Assembly (NCBI GenBank): GCA_031291235.1
Contig: JARLJL010000022.1
Coordinates: 509,072 to 573,071 of the forward strand
DNA: 64,000 nt
From: Sulfuriferula sp.
GTDB lineage: Bacteria > Pseudomonadota > Gammaproteobacteria > Burkholderiales > Sulfuriferulaceae
Direction of reading: 5' to 3'
Part shown: positions 46,050 through 56,035 of the stretch, piece after piece
Position numbering within the stretch: the stretch's first letter is position 1
Layout of the letters: each line of letters opens with the position of its first letter
Program-made: the position numbers and the translations under genes
Notes under the pieces: model-generated
Told to the model about the DNA's origin: nothing
Database searches by the model: none
Seen by the model: the letters and a program-made list of their open reading frames with translations, nothing else

Positions 46050-47756
46050 ATGGCTGCAGAAGGCCAAATAGTCGCACCATCCGGACTGGCAGACTTTACA
46101 CAATCGGCGATCGGTCGCAGATTGGTACTCATGCTCGGTGTCGCTGCTGTCATTGCAGTCATGGCCGGGGTATGGATGTGGAGTCAGCGCCCCGATTATC
46201 ATGTACTGTTCTCCAATTTCAGCGATAAGGACGGCGGCGCAATTGTCGCTTCGCTCCAGCAGATGAATGTCCCGTACAAATACTCCGAAGGCGGCGGCGC
46301 TATTCTGGTACCGGCTGATCAGGTTCACGACATTCGCCTCAAACTGGCTGCGCAAGGTTTGCCCAAAGGCGGTAACGTCGGCTTTGAATTGATGGAAAAC
46401 CAGAAGCTCGGCACATCGCAATTCCTCGAACAGGTGAATTTCCAGCGCGCACTGGAGGGCGAACTGGCCCAAACCATACAGGCAATCAGTGCGGTTCAGG
46501 CAGCCCGCGTTCATCTCGCTCTCCCCAAAGCCTCGGTATTCGTTCGCGACCAGCAAAAACCGACTGCATCTGTACTGCTCAACCTCGAACCGGGGCGTGC
46601 CCTGGATCCGGGTCAGGTCAGCGCTATCGTCCATTTACTGGCAAGCAGCGTACCCGAGTTAACGCCGGATAATGTCACCATCGTTGACCAGAACGGCAAT
46701 CTGTTATCCGATACCAACAAAAAACTCGCCAATAACGGCCTTGACCCCAGCCAGCTGAAATACGTACAGGAATTGCAGCAGGATGTCGCCAGCCGTATCG
46801 AATCCATTATCACACCTATCGTAGGCGCGAATAACGTGCATGCAGAAGTCACTGCCGATGTGGATTTCTCCCATAGCGAACAAGCCGCAGAAACATACAA
46901 GCCCAACGGCACCCCCGACGTGGCTACCATGCGCAGCCAGCAGACCAGTGAAACTATAAACGGCGAAGGCAATGCCAGTGGCATACCGGGTGCGCTATCG
47001 AATCAACCGCCCGCTCCCTCCACTGCACCCATTACTGCACCGGCAGCCGCCGCGCCTGCCGCTACGCCGGCAGGAACCCCGACGTCCCCGGCAACACCGG
47101 CAGCGGCAGCCAACACTGCCGGCACTACGCCCCCGGCTGTCGTGCATAAGGATGCGACCGTCAATTACGAAGTCGACAAAACCATCCGTTATATACAGCA
47201 ACCCATGGGCGGCCTGAAACGCCTGTCGGTCGCCGTAGTCGTCAATTACAAGCAAACCGTCGACAAAAAAGGGAATGTCAAAAACGTCCCGTTAACCGAA
47301 GCTGAAAAGACTCAGATCAGCGACTTGGTCAAGGAAGCCATGGGCTATGATCAGGCGCGCGGCGATACACTGAATGTGGTCAACAGCCCGTTTGCGGCAA
47401 CCAAGGAAATCATCCCCGAAGTACCTTTATGGAAACAGCCCGACAATATCCAGCTGGCAAAGGATATCGGCCGCTATGTGCTCGCACTGATCGCCATGCT
47501 CTACCTGTATAAAAAGGTATTAAAACCCCTGCTGGAAAAATTCAATCAAATTCAGGAAAAACGCCATCATATGGCAGAAGAAGAGGACGAAGATGAAGGT
47601 AGCGAGGTGCACTTATCCGGTCAGGAACATACCGGCGGCCATGCGCATACGCCTGAAGGGTCATACAAGAAAAATCTGGACATGGCAAAACAAATGGCCA
47701 AGGACAACCCTAAAGTTGTTGCCAATGTCGTAAAGGCGTGGGTGAATAATGAGTAA
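46050..47756 (+). CDS. fliF: Flagellar MS-ring protein FliF
   Basis: A 568-residue protein that forms the membrane ring on which the flagellum is built. One membrane helix lies at about 24-45 (LVLMLGVAAVIAVMAGVWMW), then YscJ-type ring domains (PDYHVLFSNFSDKDGGAIV, VNFQRALEGELAQTIQAI, RVHLALPKASVFVRDQQKP). A second helix lies at about 468-486 (IGRYVLALIAMLYLYKKVL). The FliG-binding C-terminus follows. Residues about 318-362 are an Ala/Pro/Thr-rich low-complexity insert before the ring-building beta-collar region. First gene of the fliF-R operon; its stop overlaps fliG by 8 nt. Confidence 0.96.
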   Translation: MAAEGQIVAPSGLADFTQSAIGRRLVLMLGVAAVIAVMAGVWMWSQRPDYHVLFSNFSDKDGGAIVASLQQMNVPYKYSEGGGAILVPADQVHDIRLKLAAQGLPKGGNVGFELMENQKLGTSQFLEQVNFQRALEGELAQTIQAISAVQAARVHLALPKASVFVRDQQKPTASVLLNLEPGRALDPGQVSAIVHLLASSVPELTPDNVTIVDQNGNLLSDTNKKLANNGLDPSQLKYVQELQQDVASRIESIITPIVGANNVHAEVTADVDFSHSEQAAETYKPNGTPDVATMRSQQTSETINGEGNASGIPGALSNQPPAPSTAPITAPAAAAPAATPAGTPTSPATPAAAANTAGTTPPAVVHKDATVNYEVDKTIRYIQQPMGGLKRLSVAVVVNYKQTVDKKGNVKNVPLTEAEKTQISDLVKEAMGYDQARGDTLNVVNSPFAATKEIIPEVPLWKQPDNIQLAKDIGRYVLALIAMLYLYKKVLKPLLEKFNQIQEKRHHMAEEEDEDEGSEVHLSGQEHTGGHAHTPEGSYKKNLDMAKQMAKDNPKVVANVVKAWVNNE

Positions 47757-48750
47757 CGAAGGCATACAAAAAGCTGCGATCCTGATGCTGGCACTCGGAC
47801 AGGATGAAGCCTCGGAAGTAATGAAACATCTGGGGCCGCGTGAAGTGCACAAACTCGGTGAAGCCATGTCGACAATGAAAGCCATTGCCCATGAAGAAAT
47901 CGCTGTTGTTTTGAGCGATTTTTCCGATATCACTTCGCTCCATTCCGGAATAGGCCTGGATTCCGACGAATATATACGTGCTGTCATGACTCAGGCTTTA
48001 GGTACCGACAAGGCATCATCGCTGTTAAACCGCATACTCGGCGGCAACGATTCCAGCGGCATCGAAAGTCTGAAATGGATGGATGCAGAGACTGTCGCCG
48101 ACTTGATTCTCAACGAGCACCCGCAAATTATTGCCACCATACTGGTCCATCTGGAACGGGATCAAGCCTCGGAAATACTGACGAAATTCAGTGAACGCCT
48201 GCGTAATGATGTATTACTGCGCATCGCTACGCTGGACGGCGTACAACCGACTGCATTGCGCGAATTGAATGATGTGCTCACCAAACTGTTATCAGGCAAC
48301 GAAAGCAGCAACCTCAAAAAACAACCTATGGGCGGCACGCGTACAGCAGCCGACATGCTCAATTTCATGAGCGGGGCAATCGAAACTTCCGCCATGGAAG
48401 CATTGCGCAATTACGATAACGACATGGCCCAAAAAATCATGGATGAGATGTTCGGATTCGAGAATCTCATGGATATTGACGATCGCGGCATCCAGCTGCT
48501 GCTACGCGAAGTGCAATCGGATGCGTTGATCGTAGCACTGAAAGGCGCCGCACCGGAACTACGCGACAAGATCCTCAAAAACATGTCGCAACGTGCAGCC
48601 GAAATGATGCGGGAAGATCTGGAATCCAAAGGACCGGTACGGGTATCCGAAGTCGAAGCACAACAAAAAGCCATCCTTGTCATCGTACGTCGCCTGTCCG
48701 ACGAGGGGCAGATCGCTTTGGGCGGCAAGGGCGACGATGCCTTCCTTTAA
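47749..48750 (+). CDS. fliG: Flagellar motor switch protein FliG
   Basis: A 333-residue rotor protein that binds FliF, FliM and the stator. The N-terminal domain begins MSNEGIQKAAILMLALGQDEA; the middle EHPQ motif is LNEHPQIIATILVHLERDQA; the C-terminal torque helix carries the charged residues of DDRGIQLLLREVQSDALIVALKGA. ATGAGTAA overlap with fliF suggests coupled synthesis, sensible for partners in fixed ratio. Confidence 0.97.
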   Translation: MSNEGIQKAAILMLALGQDEASEVMKHLGPREVHKLGEAMSTMKAIAHEEIAVVLSDFSDITSLHSGIGLDSDEYIRAVMTQALGTDKASSLLNRILGGNDSSGIESLKWMDAETVADLILNEHPQIIATILVHLERDQASEILTKFSERLRNDVLLRIATLDGVQPTALRELNDVLTKLLSGNESSNLKKQPMGGTRTAADMLNFMSGAIETSAMEALRNYDNDMAQKIMDEMFGFENLMDIDDRGIQLLLREVQSDALIVALKGAAPELRDKILKNMSQRAAEMMREDLESKGPVRVSEVEAQQKAILVIVRRLSDEGQIALGGKGDDAFL

Positions 48751-48768
48751 TACAACATCGACATTATC

Positions 48769-49428
48769 ATGATACCCAAGGAACAGCTCACTGCATATCA
48801 ACGCTGGGAGATGGCATCGTTTGATGAAGTCAAGAATCATGCAGATGCCACCCCGATCTCATCCAACGAGGAATTAACAGCCCTACGGGAACAGACTCGC
48901 CATGAGGGCTATGCCAAAGGGCTGGCGGAAGGTTATCAAACCGGCCATAGCGAAGGTCTGGACACCGGGCTGACAGAAGGTCGCGAGCTAACCCGGCAAC
49001 TCACCACCCAGTTATCCAGCATTGCCGCCAATTTCACCGATCAGCTGGCGCAGGCAGATAATCTTATTGCAGCCGATTTGCTCGATCTCGCCATGAATAT
49101 CGCTCAGGCCATGCTCAAAACCGCCTTACCGATACGGACGGAGTTGGTGCTGCCCATTATCAATGAGGCTATTCGCGACTTGCCCTCGTTACAACGCAAT
49201 GCCAAATTGATACTCAACCCCGGCGATGCATTGCTGGTCAAGGAACATCTGCAGGAAGAGCTCAGCAAGAACGGCTGGACCATTATCGAAGACGCTCGCA
49301 TCGAGGCAGGCGGATGCCGTATTGAAACCGACGCCAACAAGATCGATGCAACACTGGGGACTCGCTGGCAACGCCTGGCAAAAGCATTAGGAAAAGAAGC
49401 AGACTGGCTTGAACCCAGAGATCATTGA
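48769..49428 (+). CDS. fliH: Flagellar export regulator FliH
   Basis: A 219-residue protein that binds the FliI ATPase and docks it at the C ring. An aromatic N-terminal segment (AYQRWEMASFDE) is the expected FliN/FlhA-binding part. Glycine-repeat helices follow (YAKGLAEGYQTGHSEGLDTGLTEG, the GxxxG pattern), and the C-terminal FliI-binding domain has RTELVLPIINEAIRDLP and IEAGGCRIETDANKIDATLG. It lies 18 nt after fliG. Confidence 0.92.
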   Translation: MIPKEQLTAYQRWEMASFDEVKNHADATPISSNEELTALREQTRHEGYAKGLAEGYQTGHSEGLDTGLTEGRELTRQLTTQLSSIAANFTDQLAQADNLIAADLLDLAMNIAQAMLKTALPIRTELVLPIINEAIRDLPSLQRNAKLILNPGDALLVKEHLQEELSKNGWTIIEDARIEAGGCRIETDANKIDATLGTRWQRLAKALGKEADWLEPRDH

Positions 49429-49462
49429 TCATGTACTTCCAACCGTATTTTCAAATTGAAAC

Positions 49463-50866
49463 ATGACTAATACGCACGCACACAGCGAATACTGGAAGGC
49501 TTATCTCAACAGTTGCAACAATCTGATTGAAACAGCCAACCCTCTCCAGATTTCCGGACGAGTAACGCGCGTCGCCGGTCTGGTAATGGAAGCCGTCGGC
49601 CTAAAACTGCCGGTCGGCAGCGCCTGCATTATTCCGCTGCCGTCAGGCATACGCCTGGAAGCCGAAGTAGTTGGATTCGACGGCGAGCGCCTGTTTCTGA
49701 TGCCGCAAAGCGATGTGGAAGGCATCATCCCAGGCACACCGGTACTGCCGCTGGAAACGGCGTCCAGCGGCCCTACTCATCTTGCAGCCTCCGTGCCCAA
49801 ACGACGTGCTGCAGATCGCACTCGCCATTTGCCGGTAGGCAATGCATTATTAGGCCGGGTACTGGATGGCGCCGGACGGCCGCTGGATCAGCTAGGCCCT
49901 CTGCCCGTCATGGATACGGCACCTCTCAGCGTACGTGCAGCCAATCCGCTTGGACGCGCACCCATTACCGAAATCCTCGATGTCGGGGTACGCGCCATCA
50001 ACAGCATACTGACTGTTGGACGCGGTCAGCGCATGGGATTATTTGCAGGATCGGGCGTCGGCAAAAGCGTATTGTTAGGCATGATGGCGCGCTATACCAG
50101 TGCCGACGTCATTGTTGTCGGCCTGATCGGCGAGCGCGGCCGCGAAGTCAAGGAATTCATCGAGCAAATTCTAGGCACTGAAGGTTTGGCTCGGGCCGTC
50201 GTCATAGCGGCGCCTGCCGATACCCCGCCGTTAATGCGTTTGCAAGGTGCCGCATATGCCACAACGATTGCCGAATATTTCCGCGATCAGGGGCTGAATG
50301 TACTGCTGATCATGGACTCGCTCACCCGCTATGCAATGGCGCAACGCGAAATTGCGCTAGCCATTGGCGAACCGCCGGCCACCAAAGGTTATCCGCCGTC
50401 AGTATTTGCCAAACTGCCTACCTTGGTAGAAAGAGCCGGCAACGGCAAAGCCGGGGGCGGTTCCATTACGGCATTTTATACCGTGCTCACAGAAGGCGAT
50501 GATCAACAAGACCCTATTGCTGATGCTGCTCGCGCTATTCTGGACGGCCACATCGTATTGAATCGCAGCCTGGCAGAAAGCGGACACTATCCGGCTATCG
50601 ATATAGAACAATCCATCAGTCGCGCCATGCACAACATTACCACTGAGGAACACCAACAGCGGGCCCGCCATCTCAAGCAACTATACTCGAGCTATCAGCG
50701 CAATCGCGACCTGATAAATGTCGGGGCATATAGTGCAGGCAGCGACCCATTGCTGGACGATGCTATTTCCCGTCACGTCAGAATAGAAAACTTTTTACAG
50801 CAGAATATCGGGGAACGCTCCGGCATTCACGAGAGCTTGGGGCAACTTTCGGCTCTATTCGAGTGA
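49463..50866 (+). CDS. fliI: Flagellum-specific ATPase FliI
   Basis: A 467-residue F1-beta-like ATPase that energises the flagellar type III export gate. Walker A is [17 protein letters not shown] (about 194-206), Walker [19 protein letters not shown], and the [12 protein letters not shown] catalytic glutamate follows the family pattern. The [18 protein letters not shown] segment distinguishes secretion ATPases. Full length. The leader in front of the ATG (49429-49462) has only a weak ribosome site. Confidence 0.97.
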   Translation: MTNTHAHSEYWKAYLNSCNNLIETANPLQISGRVTRVAGLVMEAVGLKLPVGSACIIPLPSGIRLEAEVVGFDGERLFLMPQSDVEGIIPGTPVLPLETASSGPTHLAASVPKRRAADRTRHLPVGNALLGRVLDGAGRPLDQLGPLPVMDTAPLSVRAANPLGRAPITEILDVGVRAINSILTVGRGQRMGLFAGSGVGKSVLLGMMARYTSADVIVVGLIGERGREVKEFIEQILGTEGLARAVVIAAPADTPPLMRLQGAAYATTIAEYFRDQGLNVLLIMDSLTRYAMAQREIALAIGEPPATKGYPPSVFAKLPTLVERAGNGKAGGGSITAFYTVLTEGDDQQDPIADAARAILDGHIVLNRSLAESGHYPAIDIEQSISRAMHNITTEEHQQRARHLKQLYSSYQRNRDLINVGAYSAGSDPLLDDAISRHVRIENFLQQNIGERSGIHESLGQLSALFE

Positions 50867-50888
50867 TTGAATTTGCAAAATGTGACTA

Positions 50889-50900
50889 CAATTATAATTG
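50889..50900. promoter_or_regulatory. Palindromic AT element between fliI and fliJ
   Basis: CAATTATAATTG is a perfect 12-nt palindrome in the 83-nt gap. It contains TATAAT on the plus strand, but the only -35-like hexamer (TTGCAA) is 14 nt upstream, too close. It may be a weak internal promoter or an operator. Confidence 0.3.
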
Positions 50901-50949
50901 TTACGATAGCTGACATTCTGTTTTACGACTTCCTTCAAGGGATAAGGGC

Positions 50950-51420
50950 ATGGCAAATCATTCCGCAATCCAAACACTGGTAGAGTTGGCGACCAGAGAA
51001 GTGGATGAATCCGCCAAACGGCTAGGTCTGGCCATGCGCGCGCATGAAGACAATGAACAAAAGCTGGTCATGTTGCTGCAATATCGCGAGGACTATGCGA
51101 ACCGTTGCCAGCAAGAATTAACCACCGGTTTAACGACTCAGGGATACCAGAATTTCAGAACATTTCTGAATAAGCTTGATGATGCCATCGATGGTCAGCG
51201 CGAAATTGTCAAACGGTCGAGGAATAATGTGGATACGGAACATCACGCTTGGCAGTCCGCCGAACGCAAACGCATGTCCTATGACACTCTGGCGCAACGC
51301 GCGCAACAAAAGGAAAACCAACAAAATTCCCGTCGTGAACAAAAAGCGACGGACGAATACGCAAGTCGTAATCAAGCCAATAGGCCCCATGCGTACAAGC
51401 ATACGGTTGGGCATGAATAA
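50950..51420 (+). CDS. fliJ: Flagellar export chaperone FliJ
   Basis: A 156-residue, almost wholly helical coiled-coil protein that sits in the FliI hexamer and contacts FlhA. It has the FliJ layout: LVELATREVDESAKRLGLAMRAHEDNEQKLVMLLQYREDY, then a QNFRTFLNKLDDAIDGQ turn and a charged C-terminus. The last 35 residues are rich in Arg, Gln and Asn. Position between fliI and fliK confirms the call. Confidence 0.92.
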   Translation: MANHSAIQTLVELATREVDESAKRLGLAMRAHEDNEQKLVMLLQYREDYANRCQQELTTGLTTQGYQNFRTFLNKLDDAIDGQREIVKRSRNNVDTEHHAWQSAERKRMSYDTLAQRAQQKENQQNSRREQKATDEYASRNQANRPHAYKHTVGHE

Positions 51421-51450
51421 TCGCGACTTATCGAGATAAGGACCAACAAA

Positions 51451-52590
51451 ATGACCGTTTCCGCCATCCATCTGCTACAACAGACAAGCCCGGATAAAAC
51501 CGCCAATCAAAGTGCGCCCGACGTACCTTTTAATCGGGTATTATCCAATGAAATGTCACAACAGCAAAACGTGCCAACAAAATCGGTAAAAACCACCGAC
51601 ACGGCCCAGCATATGGATACCCGGAAACAAACCGGTAAATCCGACACCCCTGATAAAACCGACACTGCCAACACACAGCAGCAAACTACCGATGCCGTGG
51701 CTCCGCAAACATCAGCGGAAATGCTGGCAATGTTAGGGCATTTTCAGCCGGTGACGAACACTACCAATGACAAAACCGCAACAACCGGCGACAAGCTGCC
51801 AAATTTGCTAAAAAGTACTGCCCCTGTGACAGCATCGGTCACAACGACTATTGCCGACACGAGCAAATCTCGCACCAATCCGTTACTGACCAAACCCACA
51901 GCGACCGGGGTAACCGACATCCCGGCAGCGACAGATAGCAAATCGGCAAAGACGATAGCGGACACTCGCACCGATGGCAAATTTGCCGATATGATCAAAA
52001 CGGCTGATGCAGCAAATGCAGATGCACGCTCGGCTCGTCTTGATGCCAATCTAAACGCAAATACACAACCCCAGATACCAACGCAACTGCTGGCCCAAAC
52101 CCCATTACAGCCATCGGCTGTCGACATGGCACAGAATCTGGCAGGACAAATCAGCAATACGCTGGCACCGCGAGTCGGCTCCGCCGGTTGGGATCAAGCT
52201 CTGGGTCAAAAAATCGTCTGGATGGTCGGCGGGGCTGAGCAAAGCGCATCCATGACACTCAACCCGCCCGATTTGGGACCATTACAAGTCGTACTCAGCG
52301 TCACTAACGACCAGGCCAATGCTACCTTCATTGCTGCACAACCGGAAGTTCGACTGGCTATTGAAGCTGCAATGCCTAAATTGCGCGAAATGATGAGCGA
52401 TGCCGGAATACAGCTGGGTCAAACCAATGTCAGCGCCGACTCGTCGGGACAATTTGGTTCTCAAGCCGGTTCGCAATCGGATTCGCGCAACACCCGTCAT
52501 TCGAGCCAGATCACCGAATTAACTGCGGACAATGCAAATATTCCAAGAAAAATGGTCTCTGGAGAAGGTCTGGTCAACACATTTGTATAA
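51451..52590 (+). CDS. fliK: Flagellar hook-length control protein FliK
   Basis: A 379-residue molecular ruler. The N-terminal 210 residues are low-complexity, rich in Thr, Asp, Ala, Lys and Gln, as expected of the stretchable ruler part. The C-terminal switch domain shows WDQALGQKIVWMVGGAEQSASMTLNPPDLGPLQVVLSV, the Flg_hook signature LNPPxLGPL, and MPKLREMMSDAGIQLGQTNVS. The C-terminal tail after it is Ser/Gln-rich. Confidence 0.93.
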   Translation: MTVSAIHLLQQTSPDKTANQSAPDVPFNRVLSNEMSQQQNVPTKSVKTTDTAQHMDTRKQTGKSDTPDKTDTANTQQQTTDAVAPQTSAEMLAMLGHFQPVTNTTNDKTATTGDKLPNLLKSTAPVTASVTTTIADTSKSRTNPLLTKPTATGVTDIPAATDSKSAKTIADTRTDGKFADMIKTADAANADARSARLDANLNANTQPQIPTQLLAQTPLQPSAVDMAQNLAGQISNTLAPRVGSAGWDQALGQKIVWMVGGAEQSASMTLNPPDLGPLQVVLSVTNDQANATFIAAQPEVRLAIEAAMPKLREMMSDAGIQLGQTNVSADSSGQFGSQAGSQSDSRNTRHSSQITELTADNANIPRKMVSGEGLVNTFV

Positions 52591-52641
52591 TTCCAATTAC
52601 AATAGACACTCCAGAATTTAACTACCAAAAGGTAATCAAAA

Positions 52642-53148
52642 ATGGCAAAAGCCCCAGCAAAACCAGAAGCTGCCGAAGAAGCGCCCGCTGGTAAATCAAA
52701 AAAAACCTTATTCATCATCATCGGCGTCGTTCTGGTGCTGCTCCTTGGCGGCGGTGGAGCAGCCGCATGGTTTTTTACTCAGAAATCCGATAAACCTAGT
52801 GCTGCGAAGGCTGAACCAGCAAAACCGCCGGTTTTCGTTCCCATGGATAACTTCACCGTTAATCTGTCGCCGGAAGACGGCGATACTGACAGCAAATACC
52901 TGCAAGTTGCTTTAACGCTGCAAGTGCCTGAAGAAAAAGATGCGGAAGATATCAAATTACACATGCCACAAGTGCGTAGCAGAATATTGCTTTTGCTATC
53001 CAGCAAAAAAGCATCTGATCTGCTGGTTGAAGCAGGCAAAACCAAATTGACTCAGGATATTGTTACCGAACTCAATAAACCCTTTGATCCCAAAGGCGAG
53101 CCGCAAAAGATATCTAGCGTATTTTTCACTTCATTCGTGATCCAGTAA
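52642..53148 (+). CDS. fliL: Flagellar basal body-associated protein FliL
   Basis: A 168-residue single-pass inner-membrane protein that supports stator function. A Lys/Ala/Pro-rich cytoplasmic tail precedes the helix LFIIIGVVLVLLLGGGGAAAWFF (about 29-51). The periplasmic domain shows FVPMDNFTVNLSPEDGDTDSKYLQVALTLQV and MPQVRSRILLLLSSKKASDL, both typical. An AAGG ribosome site precedes the ATG. It lies 6 nt upstream of fliM. Confidence 0.94.
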   Translation: MAKAPAKPEAAEEAPAGKSKKTLFIIIGVVLVLLLGGGGAAAWFFTQKSDKPSAAKAEPAKPPVFVPMDNFTVNLSPEDGDTDSKYLQVALTLQVPEEKDAEDIKLHMPQVRSRILLLLSSKKASDLLVEAGKTKLTQDIVTELNKPFDPKGEPQKISSVFFTSFVIQ

Positions 53149-53154
53149 CACATC

Positions 53155-54153
53155 ATGGCTGAAAATTTCCTTTCTCAGGATGAAGTTGATGCCCTGCTCA
53201 AGGGCGTCACTGGCGAGCAGGACGATGCTGAGACCCAGGAAGACACGACTGGCGTACGCCCATACAACCTCGCCACGCAAGAACGTATTGTGCGTGGACG
53301 TATGCCCACGCTCGAAATTATTAATGAACGGTTTGCACGCCTGTTTCGCATAGGACTGTTCAGTTTCATGCGCCGCACTGCCGAAATATCGGTAGGGCCG
53401 GTAAAAGTAACCAAATACAGTGAATTTATTCGCAATCTGGTCGTACCAACCAACCTGAATCTGGTACAGGTCAAACCGCTACGGGGCACAGCACTTATTG
53501 TGTTCGATCCCACGCTGGTGTTTCTGATCATTGACAACCTGTTCGGCGGCGACGGCCGTTTCCATACCCGAGTCGAGGGACGCGATTTTACCCAGACCGA
53601 ACAGCGCATCATCCAGCGCGTTTTAAATATATTTTTCGAAACCTACGCTAAATCCTGGGCGCATATTTACCCTATCGAGTTTGAATATGTACGCTCGGAA
53701 ATGAATACCCAGTTTGCCAATATTGCTACGCCCAATGAGGTTGTAGTCACAACCACATTTACAGTGGAAATAGGCCCTTCGCACGGTGAAATCCACTGCT
53801 GCATGCCCTATTCCATGATAGAGCCTATCCGCGACCTGTTAAGCAGCAGCCTGCAGGGTGAAACGCTGGATGTGGATAAACGCTGGACGCGTTTGATGAC
53901 TCAGCAAATTCAGACTGCCGAAGTGGAGATAGTCGCCAACATGGGTTCGGCCAATTCAACCTTGGGCGATGTTCTGAATATGCAGGTAGGCGATGTCATT
54001 CCACTGCATATTCCCGATCTTATTCAAGCCACTGTAGATCAGGTACCCGTGATGGAATGCAGTTACGGCACACTCAATGGACAATATGCGCTGCGCGTAG
54101 AGAAACTGATCTCTTATAGCTCACAGGATGCCAAACAAGGAGATAAATCATGA
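53155..54153 (+). CDS. fliM: Flagellar motor switch protein FliM
   Basis: A 332-residue C-ring protein that receives phospho-CheY. The N-terminal CheY-binding peptide is LSQDEVDALLKGV. The middle domain (RMPTLEIINERFARLFR, GRFHTRVEGRDFTQTEQRII, GEIHCCMPYSMIEPIRDLL) binds FliG, and the C-terminal SpoA domain binds FliN. Full length. Its stop overlaps fliN by 4 nt (ATGA). Confidence 0.97.
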   Translation: MAENFLSQDEVDALLKGVTGEQDDAETQEDTTGVRPYNLATQERIVRGRMPTLEIINERFARLFRIGLFSFMRRTAEISVGPVKVTKYSEFIRNLVVPTNLNLVQVKPLRGTALIVFDPTLVFLIIDNLFGGDGRFHTRVEGRDFTQTEQRIIQRVLNIFFETYAKSWAHIYPIEFEYVRSEMNTQFANIATPNEVVVTTTFTVEIGPSHGEIHCCMPYSMIEPIRDLLSSSLQGETLDVDKRWTRLMTQQIQTAEVEIVANMGSANSTLGDVLNMQVGDVIPLHIPDLIQATVDQVPVMECSYGTLNGQYALRVEKLISYSSQDAKQGDKS

Positions 54154-54575
54154 GCGAAGAAACCACCCAAGACGACTCGGCAATGGACGACTGGGGTGCT
54201 GCGATGGCAGAGCAGGCCGCTTCCGAGCCGACTCCGGAAAAACCACCGGCAGCCGCCGAGAACCCCTCCATTTTCAAGGAATTCTCTGGCAGTAGCGTGC
54301 CTGCAGATACCCATAACGATATTGACTTCATTCTGGATATCCCGGTGCAGCTGACTGTTGAACTGGGTCGGACCAAGATCGCGATCAAAAACCTGTTGCA
54401 GTTAGCGCAAGGCTCTGTCGTTGAACTGGCTGGCATGGCAGGCGAGCCGATGGACATACTCATTAACGGCTTCCTGATCGCTCAAGGGGAAGTTGTAGTC
54501 GTAAACGATAAATTCGGCATACGCGTAACCGATATCATCAGCCCCGCTGAACGCATCCGCAAATTAAACAAATGA
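54150..54575 (+). CDS. fliN: Flagellar motor switch protein FliN
   Basis: A 141-residue protein. The N-terminal 60 residues are acidic and low-complexity; the C-terminal SpoA domain is ILDIPVQLTVELGRTKIAIKNLLQL with GSVVELAGMAGEPMDILING and RVTDIISPAERIRKL. Forms the base of the C ring with FliM. ATGA overlaps on both sides, with fliM and fliO. Confidence 0.96.
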   Translation: MSEETTQDDSAMDDWGAAMAEQAASEPTPEKPPAAAENPSIFKEFSGSSVPADTHNDIDFILDIPVQLTVELGRTKIAIKNLLQLAQGSVVELAGMAGEPMDILINGFLIAQGEVVVVNDKFGIRVTDIISPAERIRKLNK

Positions 54576-54991
54576 AATCCTCACCGCTTTTACTCTTCCC
54601 CTTGATGGGGTGGCATGCTGTTGCTCATGCTGCGACTTCAGCCACAGCGGCTACATCCTCGCCCACACTTGGATTATTGCAAGTTGTATTGAGCCTATTG
54701 CTGATACTCGTCCTGATTATCGCTGTTGCGTGGATGGCCAAACGTTTCCTGACCGTCCATACTCAGGCCGGCACAGCCATCAAAATGCTAGGCGGGATCA
54801 GTGTGGGCAGCCGGGAACGGGTTTTGTTACTGGAAATTGGCGAACAATGGGTCGTCATAGGCGTTGCACCAGGCCATGTCAGCACATTAACCACGATGCC
54901 ACGCCAGACTATTCCCGACAACACGCAATCCGAGTCGCCCAAAGCATTTTCAGCCTGGCTCAAGCAAATGATGGATAAAAATCATGCGTAA
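54572..54991 (+). CDS. fliO: Flagellar biosynthesis protein FliO
   Basis: A 139-residue membrane protein that helps assemble the FliP pore. An N-terminal hydrophobic segment precedes [10 protein letters not shown], and one strong helix follows ([20 protein letters not shown]), then the cytoplasmic domain [32 protein letters not shown], which is the FliO hallmark. The ATG overlaps fliN, and the stop overlaps fliP by 8 nt (ATGCGTAA). Confidence 0.93.
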   Translation: MKSSPLLLFPLMGWHAVAHAATSATAATSSPTLGLLQVVLSLLLILVLIIAVAWMAKRFLTVHTQAGTAIKMLGGISVGSRERVLLLEIGEQWVVIGVAPGHVSTLTTMPRQTIPDNTQSESPKAFSAWLKQMMDKNHA

Positions 54992-55742
54992 ACCATCCCT
55001 CATCCGGCTTGCCATGGCTGGCATTGCAGCAATACTTGGTTTGATGCCGTTGCTGGCGCTGGCCGAGCCCGCCGCACTGCCTGCTTTTACCAGTACATCC
55101 GGCGCCGGCGGTCAAACCTACTCGGTAAGCATTCAAACCCTGCTGTTTCTTACGTCGCTGTCGTTCTTGCCGGCGGCATTACTAATGATGACCAGCTTCA
55201 CCCGCATCATCATCGTGCTGTCACTGTTGCGTCAGGCGCTGGGCACCCAAGGTACGCCGCCCAATCAGGTTTTAATCGGCCTCGCATTGTTCCTTACGCT
55301 ATTCGTCATGGGACCGGTATTCGACAAGATATATGCAGAAGCCTATCAACCTTTTGCCGAAAACAAGATCGGTTTTAACGAAGCGCTAAACAAAGGCGCC
55401 GCACCACTTAAAACATTCATGCTCAAACAAACCCGCCAGAGCGATCTCGCCTTATTCGTCAAAATCTCGAATACGCCGGCACTGCAGGGGCCGGACGATG
55501 TACCGTTGCGCGTATTAATACCGGCATTTGTAACGAGCGAGCTAAAAACCGCATTCCAGATAGGCTTTGCCATTTTTATCCCTTTTCTGATTATCGACAT
55601 GGTCGTTGCCAGCGTGCTGATGTCGATGGGCATGATGATGGTTTCGCCATCCATCGTTGCCCTACCCTTCAAGCTCATGCTGTTCGTATTGGTAGATGGC
55701 TGGCAGCTGTTAATGGGCTCGCTTGCCCAGAGTTTTTATTGA
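54984..55742 (+). CDS. fliP: Flagellar export gate protein FliP
   Basis: A 252-residue protein of the type III export gate. It starts with a cleavable signal peptide ending about ALAEPAALP, then shows [48 protein letters not shown] and [22 protein letters not shown], all signature FliP segments. Forms the P5Q4R1 gate with FliQ and FliR, encoded next. Confidence 0.97.
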   Translation: MRKPSLIRLAMAGIAAILGLMPLLALAEPAALPAFTSTSGAGGQTYSVSIQTLLFLTSLSFLPAALLMMTSFTRIIIVLSLLRQALGTQGTPPNQVLIGLALFLTLFVMGPVFDKIYAEAYQPFAENKIGFNEALNKGAAPLKTFMLKQTRQSDLALFVKISNTPALQGPDDVPLRVLIPAFVTSELKTAFQIGFAIFIPFLIIDMVVASVLMSMGMMMVSPSIVALPFKLMLFVLVDGWQLLMGSLAQSFY

Positions 55743-55752
55743 GGGAGCAGAC

Positions 55753-56022
55753 ATGACGCCTGAAAATGTAATGACCATCGGTCAGCATGCACTTGAAGTC
55801 ACCTTGATGGTTTCGGCACCGATGTTACTGGTTGCACTGGTTATCGGCCTGATTGTCAGCATCTTCCAGGCAGCCACCCAGATCAACGAAGCCACACTAT
55901 CTTTTATTCCAAAACTGGTAGGCATATTCATTACTCTTGTAGTAGCCGGACCATGGATGTTATCGGTACTGCTAGATTACATGCGTGAGGTCTTCACCAA
56001 TATCCCCAATCTGGTAGGATAG
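55753..56022 (+). CDS. fliQ: Flagellar export gate protein FliQ
   Basis: An 89-residue two-helix membrane protein: MTPENVMTIGQHALEVTLMV at the N-terminus, then VIGLIVSIFQAATQINEATLSFIPKLVGIF and GPWMLSVLLDYMREVFTNIP. The start at 55753 follows GAGGGAG, which itself overlaps the region of the fliP stop. Full length. Confidence 0.97.
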   Translation: MTPENVMTIGQHALEVTLMVSAPMLLVALVIGLIVSIFQAATQINEATLSFIPKLVGIFITLVVAGPWMLSVLLDYMREVFTNIPNLVG

Positions 56023-56035
56023 TCCGCAGCTACCT

